Source: Vibrio sp. ED004
Lineage (GTDB): Bacteria > Pseudomonadota > Gammaproteobacteria > Enterobacterales > Vibrionaceae
Direction: 5' to 3'
Assembly: GCF_023206395.1 (NCBI RefSeq)
Contig: NZ_CP066149.1
Span: 62,001-126,000 of the forward strand
DNA: 64,000 nt
Part shown: one piece after another, positions 45,580 to 54,172 of the stretch
Layout of the letters: the number at the start of each line of letters is the position of its first letter
Numbering within the stretch: position 1 is the stretch's first letter
Notes under the pieces: model-generated
Seen by the model: the letters and a program-made list of their open reading frames with translations, nothing else
Databases searched by the model: none
What the model was told of the DNA's origin: nothing
Position numbers and translations under genes: made by a program

Positions 45580-47352
45580 TTAGCTTTCAGCTGGTGTTAC
45601 TTCGTCTTGCTTCTCTACTTTGTCATCCACCGCTTTAACAAGCAGCAAACCAACAGAGAATACAATCAAGCCACAAAGAACGAACACCATGCGTCCCCAC
45701 ATTGGGTTAGGCAGTACGAACATTGTCATTACGCCCACACCCGCAACTGCGATAAGTGAACCCAACATACGACGTTGCTTGTTATCCAGTTTCTTCTGCT
45801 CGTTACTTTCAGCAACCAATGGTGTCGCTAGGTTGTTGAAGAACTTGTCTACGTCTTTCTCACGGTGCTCAGCAAGAGGCTTGTAGAACAGTGTTGAAAG
45901 TACGAAGAAGCCAGCAGTAAATACGATGTGACCGATAAGGCCGATAGCCACTTTCAGGTCAGCCCACTCACGGCCTGTTAGCTCGTTTAGACCGAACCAG
46001 TTTTGGATCATGTCAGCAGTGATAACGAAACCAACGAAGTAAGAAACCACACCACCTACAACTAGCGTGCCCCAACCTGCCCAATCCGGAGTTTTACGAA
46101 TGAAGAAGCCACAGAATGCTGGAATCGTCATTGGGAAGCCGATCAATGCACCCACATACATCATGGTGTCGAAAAGGCTCAGACCTTTAAGAGAGTTGAT
46201 GAACAGAGCCACTAAGATGATAGCGATGCCGAAGAAAGTAGACGTTAGTTTAGAAACAACCATTAGCTCTTTCTCTGTCGCTTTAGGGCGAAGAATCGGC
46301 TCGTAGAAGTTCTTAACGAAGATACCTGAGTTACGGTTTAGACCTGAGTCCATTGAAGACATGGTTGCTGCGAACATAGCGGCAATCAGAAGACCAACCA
46401 TACCTGCAGGCATGTATTCTTGAACGAAGTAAAGGTAAGCGAAGTCAGCGGCTTTGCTGCCAGCTTCAGGGTAAGCTGCAGCTAAATCAACACCTTGACC
46501 AGCCATGAACCAAGAAGGCATGAACCAGATGATTGGACCAAGCGTCATTAGTACACATGCAAGTAGAGCGGCTTTACGTGCGTTGTTTGAATCTTTCGCA
46601 GCAAGGTAGCGGTAAGAGTTAAGCATGTTGTTGGTAATGCTGAACTGCTTTAAGAAGATGAACACAGCCCAGATGCTGAAGATGCTCATGTAGTTAAGGT
46701 TGTCACCCGTGATGAACGAATCCGTTGGGAAGTCGCTAACGATTTGCGTAACACCGCCACCGTGGTAAATAGCAACGACTGCACATGTCACCGTTACTGC
46801 CATGATGATAACCATCTGCATAAAGTCAGATGCGATTACCGCCCAAGAGCCGCCCGTCACTGACATGATCAGTACAACCAGACCCGTAAGGATAATCGTT
46901 GTTGTCATATCAAAGCCGAAGATACCCGATGCGATGATCGCTAGACCATTCAACCAGATACCTGCAGAGATAACGCTGTTTGGCATACCAGACCAAGTGA
47001 ATACTTGCTCATTCACTTTACCAAAACGCATACGAATCGCTTCAATTACCGTCACAACACGCAGTTGGCGGAACTTCGGAGCGAAGTAAAGGTAGTTCAT
47101 TAGGTAACCGAACGCGTTAGCAATGAAGATAATCGCTACCGCAAAACCATCGGTAAAAGCTTTACCTGCGGCGCCAGTAAATGTCCACGCACTGAACTGG
47201 GTCATAAATGCTGTTGCACCTACCATCCACCACAGCATGTTACCTCCCCCACGGAAGTAGTCACTTGTCGTACTTGTAAACGTTCTAAACATCCACCCTA
47301 TCGCAATTAAGAATAGGAAATAGATGCCAACTATCAGGGTATTGAGTTCCAT
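45580..47352 (-). CDS. SSS-family sodium symporter, ToaA-like alginate product uptake
   Basis: A 590-residue inner-membrane protein with 13 or more hydrophobic segments. It starts M-E-L-N-T-L-I-V-G-I-Y and has the SSS pattern A-T-A-F-M-T-Q-F-S-A-W-T-F-T-G and S-S-M-D-S-G-L-N-R-N-S-G-I. Related transporters of V. splendidus (Toa) take up unsaturated alginate oligomers or the keto-uronate. The gene lies directly upstream of the PL6 lyase gene. Two palindromes are found upstream of its start. Confidence 0.85.
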   Translation of the reverse strand: MELNTLIVGIYFLFLIAIGWMFRTFTSTTSDYFRGGGNMLWWMVGATAFMTQFSAWTFTGAAGKAFTDGFAVAIIFIANAFGYLMNYLYFAPKFRQLRVVTVIEAIRMRFGKVNEQVFTWSGMPNSVISAGIWLNGLAIIASGIFGFDMTTTIILTGLVVLIMSVTGGSWAVIASDFMQMVIIMAVTVTCAVVAIYHGGGVTQIVSDFPTDSFITGDNLNYMSIFSIWAVFIFLKQFSITNNMLNSYRYLAAKDSNNARKAALLACVLMTLGPIIWFMPSWFMAGQGVDLAAAYPEAGSKAADFAYLYFVQEYMPAGMVGLLIAAMFAATMSSMDSGLNRNSGIFVKNFYEPILRPKATEKELMVVSKLTSTFFGIAIILVALFINSLKGLSLFDTMMYVGALIGFPMTIPAFCGFFIRKTPDWAGWGTLVVGGVVSYFVGFVITADMIQNWFGLNELTGREWADLKVAIGLIGHIVFTAGFFVLSTLFYKPLAEHREKDVDKFFNNLATPLVAESNEQKKLDNKQRRMLGSLIAVAGVGVMTMFVLPNPMWGRMVFVLCGLIVFSVGLLLVKAVDDKVEKQDEVTPAES

Positions 47353-47412
47353 CTTTAAGACCTTTTTATTTATGTTTTTTTGTTAGGGTCACTATAGATA
47401 GATGGCAAGCAC

Positions 47413-47427
47413 ATTTGTACTACAATA
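47413..47427. promoter_or_regulatory. Candidate GntR operator upstream of the symporter gene
   Basis: ATTTGTA-C-TACAATA, core TTGTA-C-TACAA perfect. It lies 60-75 bases upstream of the symporter start codon. Same core as the site at 47697. Confidence 0.55.
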
Positions 47428-47435
47428 ATTTAAAT

Positions 47436-47461
47436 GCGTGACAGTGATCTTACAGTCACGC
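47436..47461. repeat. 7-bp inverted repeat GCGTGAC-12-GTCACGC
   Basis: It lies immediately next to the candidate operator and includes TGTGA-like halves. It may be a regulator or cAMP-CRP related site, but the spacing does not fit the CRP consensus. Confidence 0.4.
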
Positions 47462-47696
47462 CCTCAATTAATCATACAAGTGATCGAGTTCAAATTTGCA
47501 CCACCTGCGAGCGCTTTTCATCAACTTAGTGCAGCACACAGCGTCGAAAACCCATCAAAACGCCGAAAAATAAGAACAAAGTCACTAAAATATTGATAAC
47601 AGTCGTTAAAAACGGTTAATCGTTACGGAAAATTTTCACATGCGAACAACGGAAACACGGCTAGATATAGCTTATGAAAATGAATAAACTGGACAC

Positions 47697-47711
47697 ATTT
47701 GTATTACAAAT
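47697..47711. promoter_or_regulatory. Candidate GntR operator (perfect palindrome)
   Basis: ATTTGTA-T-TACAAAT, a perfect 15-bp palindrome. It lies upstream of both the symporter gene (345 bases away) and the YwqK-repeat gene (164 bases away). The two FadR-type regulators at 56-59 kb are the obvious candidates to bind it. Confidence 0.6.
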
Positions 47712-47874
47712 ATCACAAATTTATAGTCAAATTTCGATTTGAAAAGTTCCCTTCATTAGACCGCTAATAATGAAAACTTGAAAACCACTAATAGATGCTG
47801 ACAGCCGGCCACTGAAGTGAAATGCTTTTAACACACCGGTTACACTTTCCCCTGTCCAATAAAAAGGTGTCATT

Positions 47875-48486
47875 ATGAAGAAATACATCCCTATATTGAT
47901 TGCTCTTAGTACGATGTCTTCTATGAGTTATGCAGCTACACCACGCGAAGATGCTGTCGACTATTTACAGATGCGTAAAGGCTTGGCTTATCAAGTAAAC
48001 CATTCAAAACCCTTTACTGGTCAGTTTGAAGAGAAGTTCGATAACGGCCAAGTCGCGACCCAAGCTCAATTTGCCGACGGCCTAGAACTTGGTTTAGAAA
48101 CCAGTTGGTATCCAAATGGCCAAGTTGCTTCTAAAGTGAATTACGTCAAAGGTGAATTACAAGGCAAGGCAGAAACCTGGTATCCCAACGGCCAGAAGAA
48201 AGCCGAGCTCAACTATAAAGACAACGAATTATCAGGTGTTGCCTCTCGATGGTACCCAAATGGCGAACAAAGCCTAACGGCAGAATACAGTGACGGACAA
48301 AAAGATGGTCTGGTCACCGACTACTACCCGAATGGCAATAAGGCGAGCCAAGCGAAGTTCAGTGACGGTGAAATGGCGAACGGGAAACTGACTCGCTGGA
48401 ACTCTAATGGCGATAAGGTTGAAGAATTGACGTTCAAAGACCAGAAAATCACGTCAAAACAAGTGTGGATGCCAACTCAAAGCTAG
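47875..48486 (+). CDS. Secreted YwqK/MORN-like repeat protein
   Basis: A 203-residue product with a signal peptide (A-Y-A-A or S-Y-A near residue 21). The mature protein has five to six repeats of about 24 residues with the core W-Y-P-N-G-Q-x-x, as in YwqK-type (PF07661) proteins. The sixth unit is degenerate (R-W-N-S-N-G-D). Such repeats form beta-sheet scaffolds; the name toxin-antitoxin in databases for YwqK is not supported here by any toxin gene. It stands alone next to the alginate locus. Function unknown. Confidence 0.8.
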   Translation: MKKYIPILIALSTMSSMSYAATPREDAVDYLQMRKGLAYQVNHSKPFTGQFEEKFDNGQVATQAQFADGLELGLETSWYPNGQVASKVNYVKGELQGKAETWYPNGQKKAELNYKDNELSGVASRWYPNGEQSLTAEYSDGQKDGLVTDYYPNGNKASQAKFSDGEMANGKLTRWNSNGDKVEELTFKDQKITSKQVWMPTQS

Positions 48487-48549
48487 ATCTGCTTAGTATC
48501 TAGATTCGCACAAAAGTTAGATCCGCTTAGTCGCTAGGTCTTCATAAAA
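48482..48549 (+). repeat. Two tandem imperfect 34-bp units after the YwqK-repeat gene
   Basis: Units at 48482-48515 and 48516-48549 share TAGATC-x-GCTTAGT-xx-CTAG-x-T and CA-xAAAA. The first begins inside the stop codon region. It is followed by a partial third unit (GCTAAGCC). Function unclear. Confidence 0.55.
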
Positions 48550-49015
48550 GCTAAGCCTACTTTATGTCGCTTATAGAGAGAGATGGGTAACCTAAAACAT
48601 AGCCACAAAAACTCATACTATGGTTCTTAGATAACCTTTCTCTCAAATAAATCGACACTAGAAACGAGCATTCATGCGAATCAACGTGAATGCTCGTATT
48701 TTTTGTCTTTAGATCGTGCCTTTCTTTTCCTACTTGTTGTATTCCTTTCTCTTCTAGCGGCCTTCCAGCAATCTTTTAGTGACAAACAACATCTTAGTGA
48801 CAAAGCAGTCTCTTAATAACAAAACAATCACCAATAGTCATTGAAATAATAAATATTTAACTTGTTAATAATCATTTTATAAAATACTGTTAGCAAACGT
48901 TTCCGTTGCGAGTCAGATCTCAATTACCGACCTCGTAAGCTATCTACACGCAAATAAGAGAAACACGATTCCAAATACGTTGTTGAGTCATATTGTTTTG
49001 CTTTGGTGCCCGCCT
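48487..49015. other. Intergenic region between YwqK-repeat gene and chemoreceptor
   Basis: About 530 bases. It holds the 34-bp tandem units, a GAGAGA/TCTCTC-framed foldable stretch at about 48576-48645, the terminator at 48664-48704, and the chemoreceptor promoter. The long distance from the stop to the terminator leaves room for a 3'-UTR small RNA, but no promoter for it is evident. Confidence 0.45.
48664..48704 (+). terminator. Terminator about 180 bases past the YwqK-repeat gene
   Basis: ACGAGCATTCA/TGAATGCTCGT stem of 11 bp with a 12-base loop and TTTTTT tail. Confidence 0.85.
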
Positions 49016-50569
49016 ATGAAAATTAAAACCTCCCTTTTCAGCCTTACTTGCTTGTCGATTATTTCGTTATTGGTTGTTGTGTCATTCACAGAACTGGCCA
49101 ATCTAAAACTGATCAAACTTGAGAAAACGCTGATCAAAGTAAAGTCACTCGAAGTCTCTATGCTTCAGCTCAATCGAACAGAATTAGAGTTTCTAATAAG
49201 CCACGATAAAACGCTCAAGCCGGTGTTTGCTCAAGAGTACACTCACTTTCAACAACTGATGGGCAGTTTCTCTGTCTTGCTTAAAGAGTCTGATATCGCA
49301 GTCCCTGAGTTAGACAAGCTGACACTTGAAGTAAAGCAATACAACAAAGACTTCTCGTTGATGGTAGATGCCATCTCCCGCAACCCCGCCAAGGTCGCTG
49401 AGCTGAAATCAGAAATGAAAATGCTGTTTGAAGATATCATCTCTATATTCATCAACGTTGAAGGGCGATTAGAACAGCAGGTCGAATCGATTCAGCAAAC
49501 CATTGCCACCTTCATTGTAAGCTCCATTATTACCGTCGCGGCATTATTGATGGCGCTGTCTTTCGGCATATCAAATCGCGTAGCAAAGAAAATAGCCTCG
49601 CTGAACTCAACCATGATGCTCGTAGCCCAACAGCGCGACTTTACCGTAAGAGCCGAAGACAAGGGATCGGACGAGATTGCTGATATCGCAAAGGCATTTA
49701 ATACAGTCCTTACTGATATTCGCCAGCTTGTCGGCCAAGTTCAGGGCTCTATTCAAGCACTCGGCAATATTTCGAACCAGCTACAACACGACGGAATAGA
49801 AGTTGAGAGTGCTTTAAACAAACAACAGCAACAGACCGAGAACATTGCGACCGCGATAAACCAGATGGGCAGCAATATTCAAAACGTAGCGACCAACAGT
49901 GAAAACGCCTCATCCAATGCGCAAACCAGTTTCACTACGGCGAACGAAGGTCTAAATGATGTGGCATTCACCAGAGACACCATCAATACCCTTTCCACTG
50001 ATCTTGTCAGTGCCAGTGAAGAAGTGAATCGCCTTTCTGTTCACTCAGAGAAGATTAATACCGTGTTAGAGGTGATTAAAGACATCGCAGAACAAACCAA
50101 CCTACTGGCTCTCAATGCAGCCATTGAGGCAGCTCGTGCAGGAGAACAAGGCCGTAGCTTTGCAGTGGTCGCAGATGAAGTAAGAACGTTGGCTGGCCGA
50201 ACACAACTTTCTACTGAAGAGATCTCAAAGATAATCCAAGGCGTTCAGGACCAAACAAAAATGGTCGTAAATACGATTCAAAGTTGTTGTGAGAAGGGTA
50301 ACAGCAGCGTCGACTCTTGTGAGAATGCACACTCAAGAATCACTTCTGTTATTGCAGACATGGAAACGATTTTAAACAACAGTTTGGAAGTGGCGAATGC
50401 AATGAAAGAACAAAGCGCTGTTACCTCAGAGATCATTGAAAACGTGGGTGCCATTAAGCAGCTAACATTAGCCAATGTAACGGGAGCGTCGAAAAACGCC
50501 GCTTCTGCAACGTCTGTGGTAGAACAAACCGACTCACTTGAGCGAGCTGTCATCAACCTAAGAGCCTAG
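49016..50569 (+). CDS. Methyl-accepting chemotaxis protein
   Basis: The ATG at 49016 gives 517 residues. TM1 is at about 7-27, a periplasmic helical sensor of about 130 residues, TM2 near 165-187, a HAMP segment ([13 protein letters not shown]), and the conserved signalling hairpin tip [21 protein letters not shown]. The upstream frame from TTG at 48980 is not needed. Position in the alginate locus suggests sensing of alginate products, but that is not shown. Confidence 0.9.
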   Translation: MKIKTSLFSLTCLSIISLLVVVSFTELANLKLIKLEKTLIKVKSLEVSMLQLNRTELEFLISHDKTLKPVFAQEYTHFQQLMGSFSVLLKESDIAVPELDKLTLEVKQYNKDFSLMVDAISRNPAKVAELKSEMKMLFEDIISIFINVEGRLEQQVESIQQTIATFIVSSIITVAALLMALSFGISNRVAKKIASLNSTMMLVAQQRDFTVRAEDKGSDEIADIAKAFNTVLTDIRQLVGQVQGSIQALGNISNQLQHDGIEVESALNKQQQQTENIATAINQMGSNIQNVATNSENASSNAQTSFTTANEGLNDVAFTRDTINTLSTDLVSASEEVNRLSVHSEKINTVLEVIKDIAEQTNLLALNAAIEAARAGEQGRSFAVVADEVRTLAGRTQLSTEEISKIIQGVQDQTKMVVNTIQSCCEKGNSSVDSCENAHSRITSVIADMETILNNSLEVANAMKEQSAVTSEIIENVGAIKQLTLANVTGASKNAASATSVVEQTDSLERAVINLRA

Positions 50570-50631
50570 CTTTTAAACCTCGGTTTACACGCTTATTGAG
50601 CCTCAAACGACTCTTTACTCAAATTCCAGAT

Positions 50632-50720
50632 AAAAAAACGCTCATGTTGCCTGTATCAACATGAGCGCAAGGGCAGATCTTCGACTACCATCTCCTACCT
50701 TTCTAAATGAAAGCAGAAGT
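50632..50720 (-). ncRNA. Candidate minus-strand small RNA ending in a strong terminator
   Basis: A perfect 11-bp stem CGCTCATGTTG with a 7-base loop at 50639-50667 is followed on the minus strand by seven T. On the plus strand there is no T-run, so it does not serve the chemoreceptor gene. No minus-strand gene exists in the 620 bases to the right. About 50 bases upstream on the minus strand a TTGATT and TAATTA pair with 17 bases between could be a promoter, giving a transcript of about 90 nt. It contains AGGAGATGG. An 11-codon frame could start at this ATG. Confidence 0.4.
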
Positions 50721-51036
50721 TATAATTAGAATAGTTGGGAGCAATAATCAAAATGCTCTTGCAAGCACTTCAACGATTTCTTTTTTTCATCGATTTAGAG
50801 AGGCGTTAACCGTCTTAACTAAATTCGATTCTATATAGCAGGCGATGTCACTGCCTTGCCTACTACATTTCAAACCTGCTCTGATTGAAGCTTTTATCAC
50901 CTCAAGCAAATGCCTCGTCCTTTGAACTATCCGTTCCTCTATCCACTTTACTTCACTACTTAGCGGTTATTTATTGAATCTACATATATTCAACATACGA
51001 AAGATAAGTGTTGCTACATAAAGTTAGTAAATAATA

Positions 51037-51050
51037 ATGTATTACAAATA
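51037..51050. promoter_or_regulatory. Near-match to the alginate palindrome
   Basis: AATGTATTACAAAT, differing from the perfect palindrome in its left half. It lies about 245 bases upstream of the lyase start. Confidence 0.4.
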
Positions 51051-51255
51051 AAAATAACATCTAAAGATTCAATTTTTTGCTGTAGCGCACATTTATTGAT
51101 AAACAAGAACTTTATAAACAGACTTATCAAGATAAATTAACCAATAAAAACATAATGTTACATCAGGATTTAACTTTGTAACCCTTTGTAAATAGTGGTT
51201 TTGTCACTACAACACGATCTAATTCACAGATCATCACGCCTCGGATCGCTACCAT

Positions 51256-51270
51256 ATTTGTATTATTTTA
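51256..51270. promoter_or_regulatory. Half-site of the alginate palindrome
   Basis: ATTTGTATTATTTTA: left half matches, right half TAC changed to TAT. It lies 23-37 bases before the lyase start codon, a position where a bound repressor would block transcription or translation. Confidence 0.35.
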
Positions 51271-51292
51271 ATTCAAAACAAAAGGCGTAAAT

Positions 51293-52552
51293 ATGAAAGC
51301 CCCCCGACTCCTACATCTGGCTGCCTGTATTGGTGCTATCACTTTCGGTTCACAAGCTATGGCCGCTGAATTCGTTTTCCTCGATGAAGCAACATTAGAA
51401 GCGAACCGCACTCTTCTTCAGTCAGATAAAGCTTCTGGTTCAATGAAAGATGCTTACACCAAGCTGATTGAAGAAGCAGAACTAACTATGAACGATGGTC
51501 CTTTCAGCGTTGCTGATAAAGGCATGGTTCCGCCAAGCGGCAGCAAAAACGATTACATGAGCATCAGCCCTTACTGGTGGCCTGATGAATCAAAAGAAGA
51601 TGGGCTTCCATGGGTACGCCATGACGGAAAAACCAACCCAGCATCAAAAACTGACGAAACTGACTCAAAACGTATTGGCCACTTCACCCGTTCTGTTCGC
51701 GCATTAGCGATCGCCTACTACTTTAGCCAAGACGAAAAATACGCTCAGCAAGGTATCGAATATGTAAGAACTTGGTTCTTCAATGAAGATACGAAGATGA
51801 ACCCGAACGTGAACTACGGACAAGGTGTACCTGGCGTTGCTGAAGGTCGCCGCGGTGGAATCATCGATACCAGAACTCTGACTGATCGCATGCTGGATTC
51901 AATCGCCATTCTGTCTCAATCACCAACGTGGACTGAGTCTGATGAAACACAAATCACTCAGTGGTACAGCGAATACCTAGATTGGTTGATCATCGATGAT
52001 CTGTCTGGTGGCCCTAAAGGCGAAGCTTACGCAGAAAACAACCACGGCACTTGGTACGACTATCAAGTAGCAGGCGTTTCTTACTTTATTGGTAACGACG
52101 CACTGGCTAAGCAGATGGTTCAGAAAGGCAAAATGCGTATCGACACACAATTCGAAAAAGATGGCTCTCAGCCCCATGAAATCGAACGTACACGTGCTTA
52201 CCACTACCACTACTTCAGCCTAGACCCATTGGTCGGTATGGCTCAGATCGGTGACAAAGTCGGCATCGATCTTTGGAACTACACAAACAAAAAAGGTGGC
52301 TCTTTAGACACAGGTATTCAGCTAATGGCTGACTACAACGACCTGTCGAAAAAGTGGCCATACACACAAAAAGATGAACGTCGTCGCGTTGAACGCATGA
52401 CTCCGCTTTACCTGAAAGCCGGTGTTGCTATGGAAAACCCTGAGTGGGTGAAACTGGCAACAGAAACTGACTTCAGTGCGTTCACGGTTAAGAAGAACCT
52501 AGCGGAAGTTTGGGCTCAACGAGATGTAGAACTGCTTTACCCGAAGCTTTAA
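51293..52552 (+). CDS. Secreted PF05426-type alginate lyase, PL38-like
   Basis: A 419-residue protein with a signal peptide (Q-A-M-A-A, cleavage near residue 24). It has the alginate lyase (PF05426) alpha-barrel features: S-I-S-P-Y-W-W-P-D-E, W-V-R-H-D-G-K-T-N-P, the catalytic-region N-N-H-G-T-W-Y-D (N and H), and H-E-I-E-R-T-R-A-Y-H-Y-H-Y near residues 300-312. The Y-W-W-P-D block and size suggest the PL38 branch of glucuronan/alginate lyases rather than PL5. It is followed 74 bases later by the KdgM-like porin gene. Confidence 0.8.
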   Translation: MKAPRLLHLAACIGAITFGSQAMAAEFVFLDEATLEANRTLLQSDKASGSMKDAYTKLIEEAELTMNDGPFSVADKGMVPPSGSKNDYMSISPYWWPDESKEDGLPWVRHDGKTNPASKTDETDSKRIGHFTRSVRALAIAYYFSQDEKYAQQGIEYVRTWFFNEDTKMNPNVNYGQGVPGVAEGRRGGIIDTRTLTDRMLDSIAILSQSPTWTESDETQITQWYSEYLDWLIIDDLSGGPKGEAYAENNHGTWYDYQVAGVSYFIGNDALAKQMVQKGKMRIDTQFEKDGSQPHEIERTRAYHYHYFSLDPLVGMAQIGDKVGIDLWNYTNKKGGSLDTGIQLMADYNDLSKKWPYTQKDERRRVERMTPLYLKAGVAMENPEWVKLATETDFSAFTVKKNLAEVWAQRDVELLYPKL

Positions 52553-52626
52553 TCCAAACGCTCGAAAAGGGGCATGTACCCGCCCCTTGAAAAACCATTT
52601 TTAATTAAAAACAGTGGAACAAATCA

Positions 52627-53301
52627 ATGTTAAAAAATAATAAAATCGCTTTAGCTGTCGTAGCAACTCTATTTGCAGGCAGCGTTTCAGCAGCATCACT
52701 TGATGCCCGCCAAGAGTACAAACACGGTTCAGAAGACTGGGCAAGCCGTATCAAGATGAGCGGTTCGGTAGATAACCACTTCTTCGGCGCTGAAATGAAG
52801 CAAAAAGGTAAGCCTTTCTCTGAATGGGAAGCAGCGGACAACGAATTTGAATACGGCTACAAATTCAAAATCAGCGATCACTGGTTAATCCAACCAAGTA
52901 TGCCAGTAACATTTGGTTCTGATAGCGTAACCTACAAACCACAGGTACGTGTTCAATACTCTTTCGATTCAGGTGTAAAAGCGAAGCTTCGCTACCGTCA
53001 CGAGTTCCGTGACTACACCTCTGATTCTTCAAACGACAACAAGAACCGCAGTAAAGTAACAGGTAACATCGATTACAACTGGAATGCTTGGCAGTTCGGC
53101 TTCGAAGCTAACTACGCAGAAGACTTCATTGATAACGAGTGGACTGGCGGCGGCGGTGCTGACAACGAGTGGGATTACAACCTTAAAGTGGGTTACAAAG
53201 AGGCTGACTGGAGCTGGCGTCCATACGTTGAGTTCGGTAACGTTCAAGACAGCCGTGACCGTCAACTGCGTAGCCGTGTAGGTATTACTTACAGCTTCTA
53301 A
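52627..53301 (+). CDS. KdgM-family oligouronate outer-membrane porin
   Basis: A 224-residue precursor with signal peptide (V-S-A-A near residue 20). The mature protein has alternating hydrophobic strands, aromatic girdles and a C-terminal Phe (G-I-T-Y-S-F), as in small 12-stranded KdgM/KdgN porins that pass oligogalacturonate or alginate oligomers. Acidic and basic residues alternate in the strands (R-L-R-Y-R-H-E-F-R type), matching an anionic-sugar pore. A terminator lies 60 bases downstream. Transcribed with the lyase gene. Confidence 0.85.
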   Translation: MLKNNKIALAVVATLFAGSVSAASLDARQEYKHGSEDWASRIKMSGSVDNHFFGAEMKQKGKPFSEWEAADNEFEYGYKFKISDHWLIQPSMPVTFGSDSVTYKPQVRVQYSFDSGVKAKLRYRHEFRDYTSDSSNDNKNRSKVTGNIDYNWNAWQFGFEANYAEDFIDNEWTGGGGADNEWDYNLKVGYKEADWSWRPYVEFGNVQDSRDRQLRSRVGITYSF

Positions 53302-53363
53302 GCAGCACGCTACATGAAAAATCTAAGATAATTACTGTCCTAATTTTCTAAGACCTAAACAAA

Positions 53364-53391
53364 AGCCAGCTTAATTCGCTGGCTTTTTTTG
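53364..53391 (+). terminator. Terminator of the lyase-porin unit
   Basis: AGCCAGC/GCTGGCT arms with a 7-base loop and TTTTTTT tail. Confidence 0.85.
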
Positions 53392-53455
53392 TTCATCGCG
53401 GATTTCCGAGGAAATCCGTTCATCCAATAAGTATCGAGTATTTAAAGCTACTGCC

Positions 53456-54172
53456 CTAGTGACTGATTCGATATAGAAATGAAAGTGTCACTTCATCGTT
53501 AGGCACTACTCGCTTCTGCTGTGCCAATAGTAGCTCAGCTGTAGAGACGGCATCTGCTAACGCGTTGTGGCTGTTGTACTCAGGCAGACCATACCTTTCA
53601 CGTGTGCCCGCCAGAGTTAAGTCCACCTCTTCATGGTTGCTGATAGCTTTTTCCATGCTCTTCTCAATACACAGTGTATCCAACCAAAGTAAAGGCAGTT
53701 GCCTTAAGCCATAACATCTCAGCAGATATTGGCTAATGAACTTCTCTTCGACCACACACGCGTGCGCGACGATGATCTTACCTTTCGCTGCTTCGAAGAA
53801 AGTGAGCATCGCATCATGAATGGATGCACCCTCTTCCAACATCTGTGGCGTGATATGGTTAATCACCGCAGTTTCAGCGTTGATCTGAGAATCATTGTTC
53901 AGGTAGATATGCTTGGCCGAAGCCAAATCGATTCGTCCTTTCACCACATCGACCCATCCCATAGATAAGATCAGATCTTGTTCGCTGTCTAAGCCTGTGG
54001 TTTCGAGATCCAACACGATATAGTCGCTGTCTTTTGCCAAATCCGTCATTTCAGGACAAGGCTGTTCTACCAGATCATGTAACGCTTCTGGGAGCTTAAC
54101 CGTACCCAGATATTGCTTACGCTTGCGTTTTATTCGCTCAAGCGGGTGAAAGTAGTTCAACAAGGCTTTCAT
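53456..54172 (-). CDS. DnaQ-like 3'-5' exonuclease
   Basis: A 238-residue cytoplasmic protein with the DEDDh exonuclease fold. Exo I is D-L-E-T-T-G near residue 52, Exo II region is A-H-A-C-V-V-E (the usual D is E), and Exo III is H-N-A-L-A-D-A near 195. The ATG at 54172 overlaps the stop of the DUF294 gene by one base (TAATG), so translation is coupled. It is probably a proofreading-type or RNA-directed exonuclease. A D to E change in Exo II may reduce or alter activity. Confidence 0.85.
   Translation of the reverse strand: MKALLNYFHPLERIKRKRKQYLGTVKLPEALHDLVEQPCPEMTDLAKDSDYIVLDLETTGLDSEQDLILSMGWVDVVKGRIDLASAKHIYLNNDSQINAETAVINHITPQMLEEGASIHDAMLTFFEAAKGKIIVAHACVVEEKFISQYLLRCYGLRQLPLLWLDTLCIEKSMEKAISNHEEVDLTLAGTRERYGLPEYNSHNALADAVSTAELLLAQQKRVVPNDEVTLSFLYRISH

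Larger units (their letters stand above)
47353..47874. other. Divergent control region of symporter and YwqK-repeat genes
   Basis: 520 bases holding two palindromes with the TTGTA-N-TACAA core and the 7-bp inverted repeat at 47436-47461. No ORF is evident. This is the largest regulatory region of the alginate locus. Confidence 0.6.
50570..51292. other. Intergenic region before the PF05426 lyase
   Basis: 720 bases. It includes the candidate small RNA at 50632-50720 and, to the right, AT-rich promoter sequence of the lyase with two operator-like elements (51037-51050, 51256-51270). No ORF is supported. Confidence 0.5.

Noticed and set aside
47875..48486. Antitoxin annotation for the YwqK-repeat protein
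   Set aside because: The protein is secreted and no toxin gene is adjacent; the repeat family name is not evidence of function.
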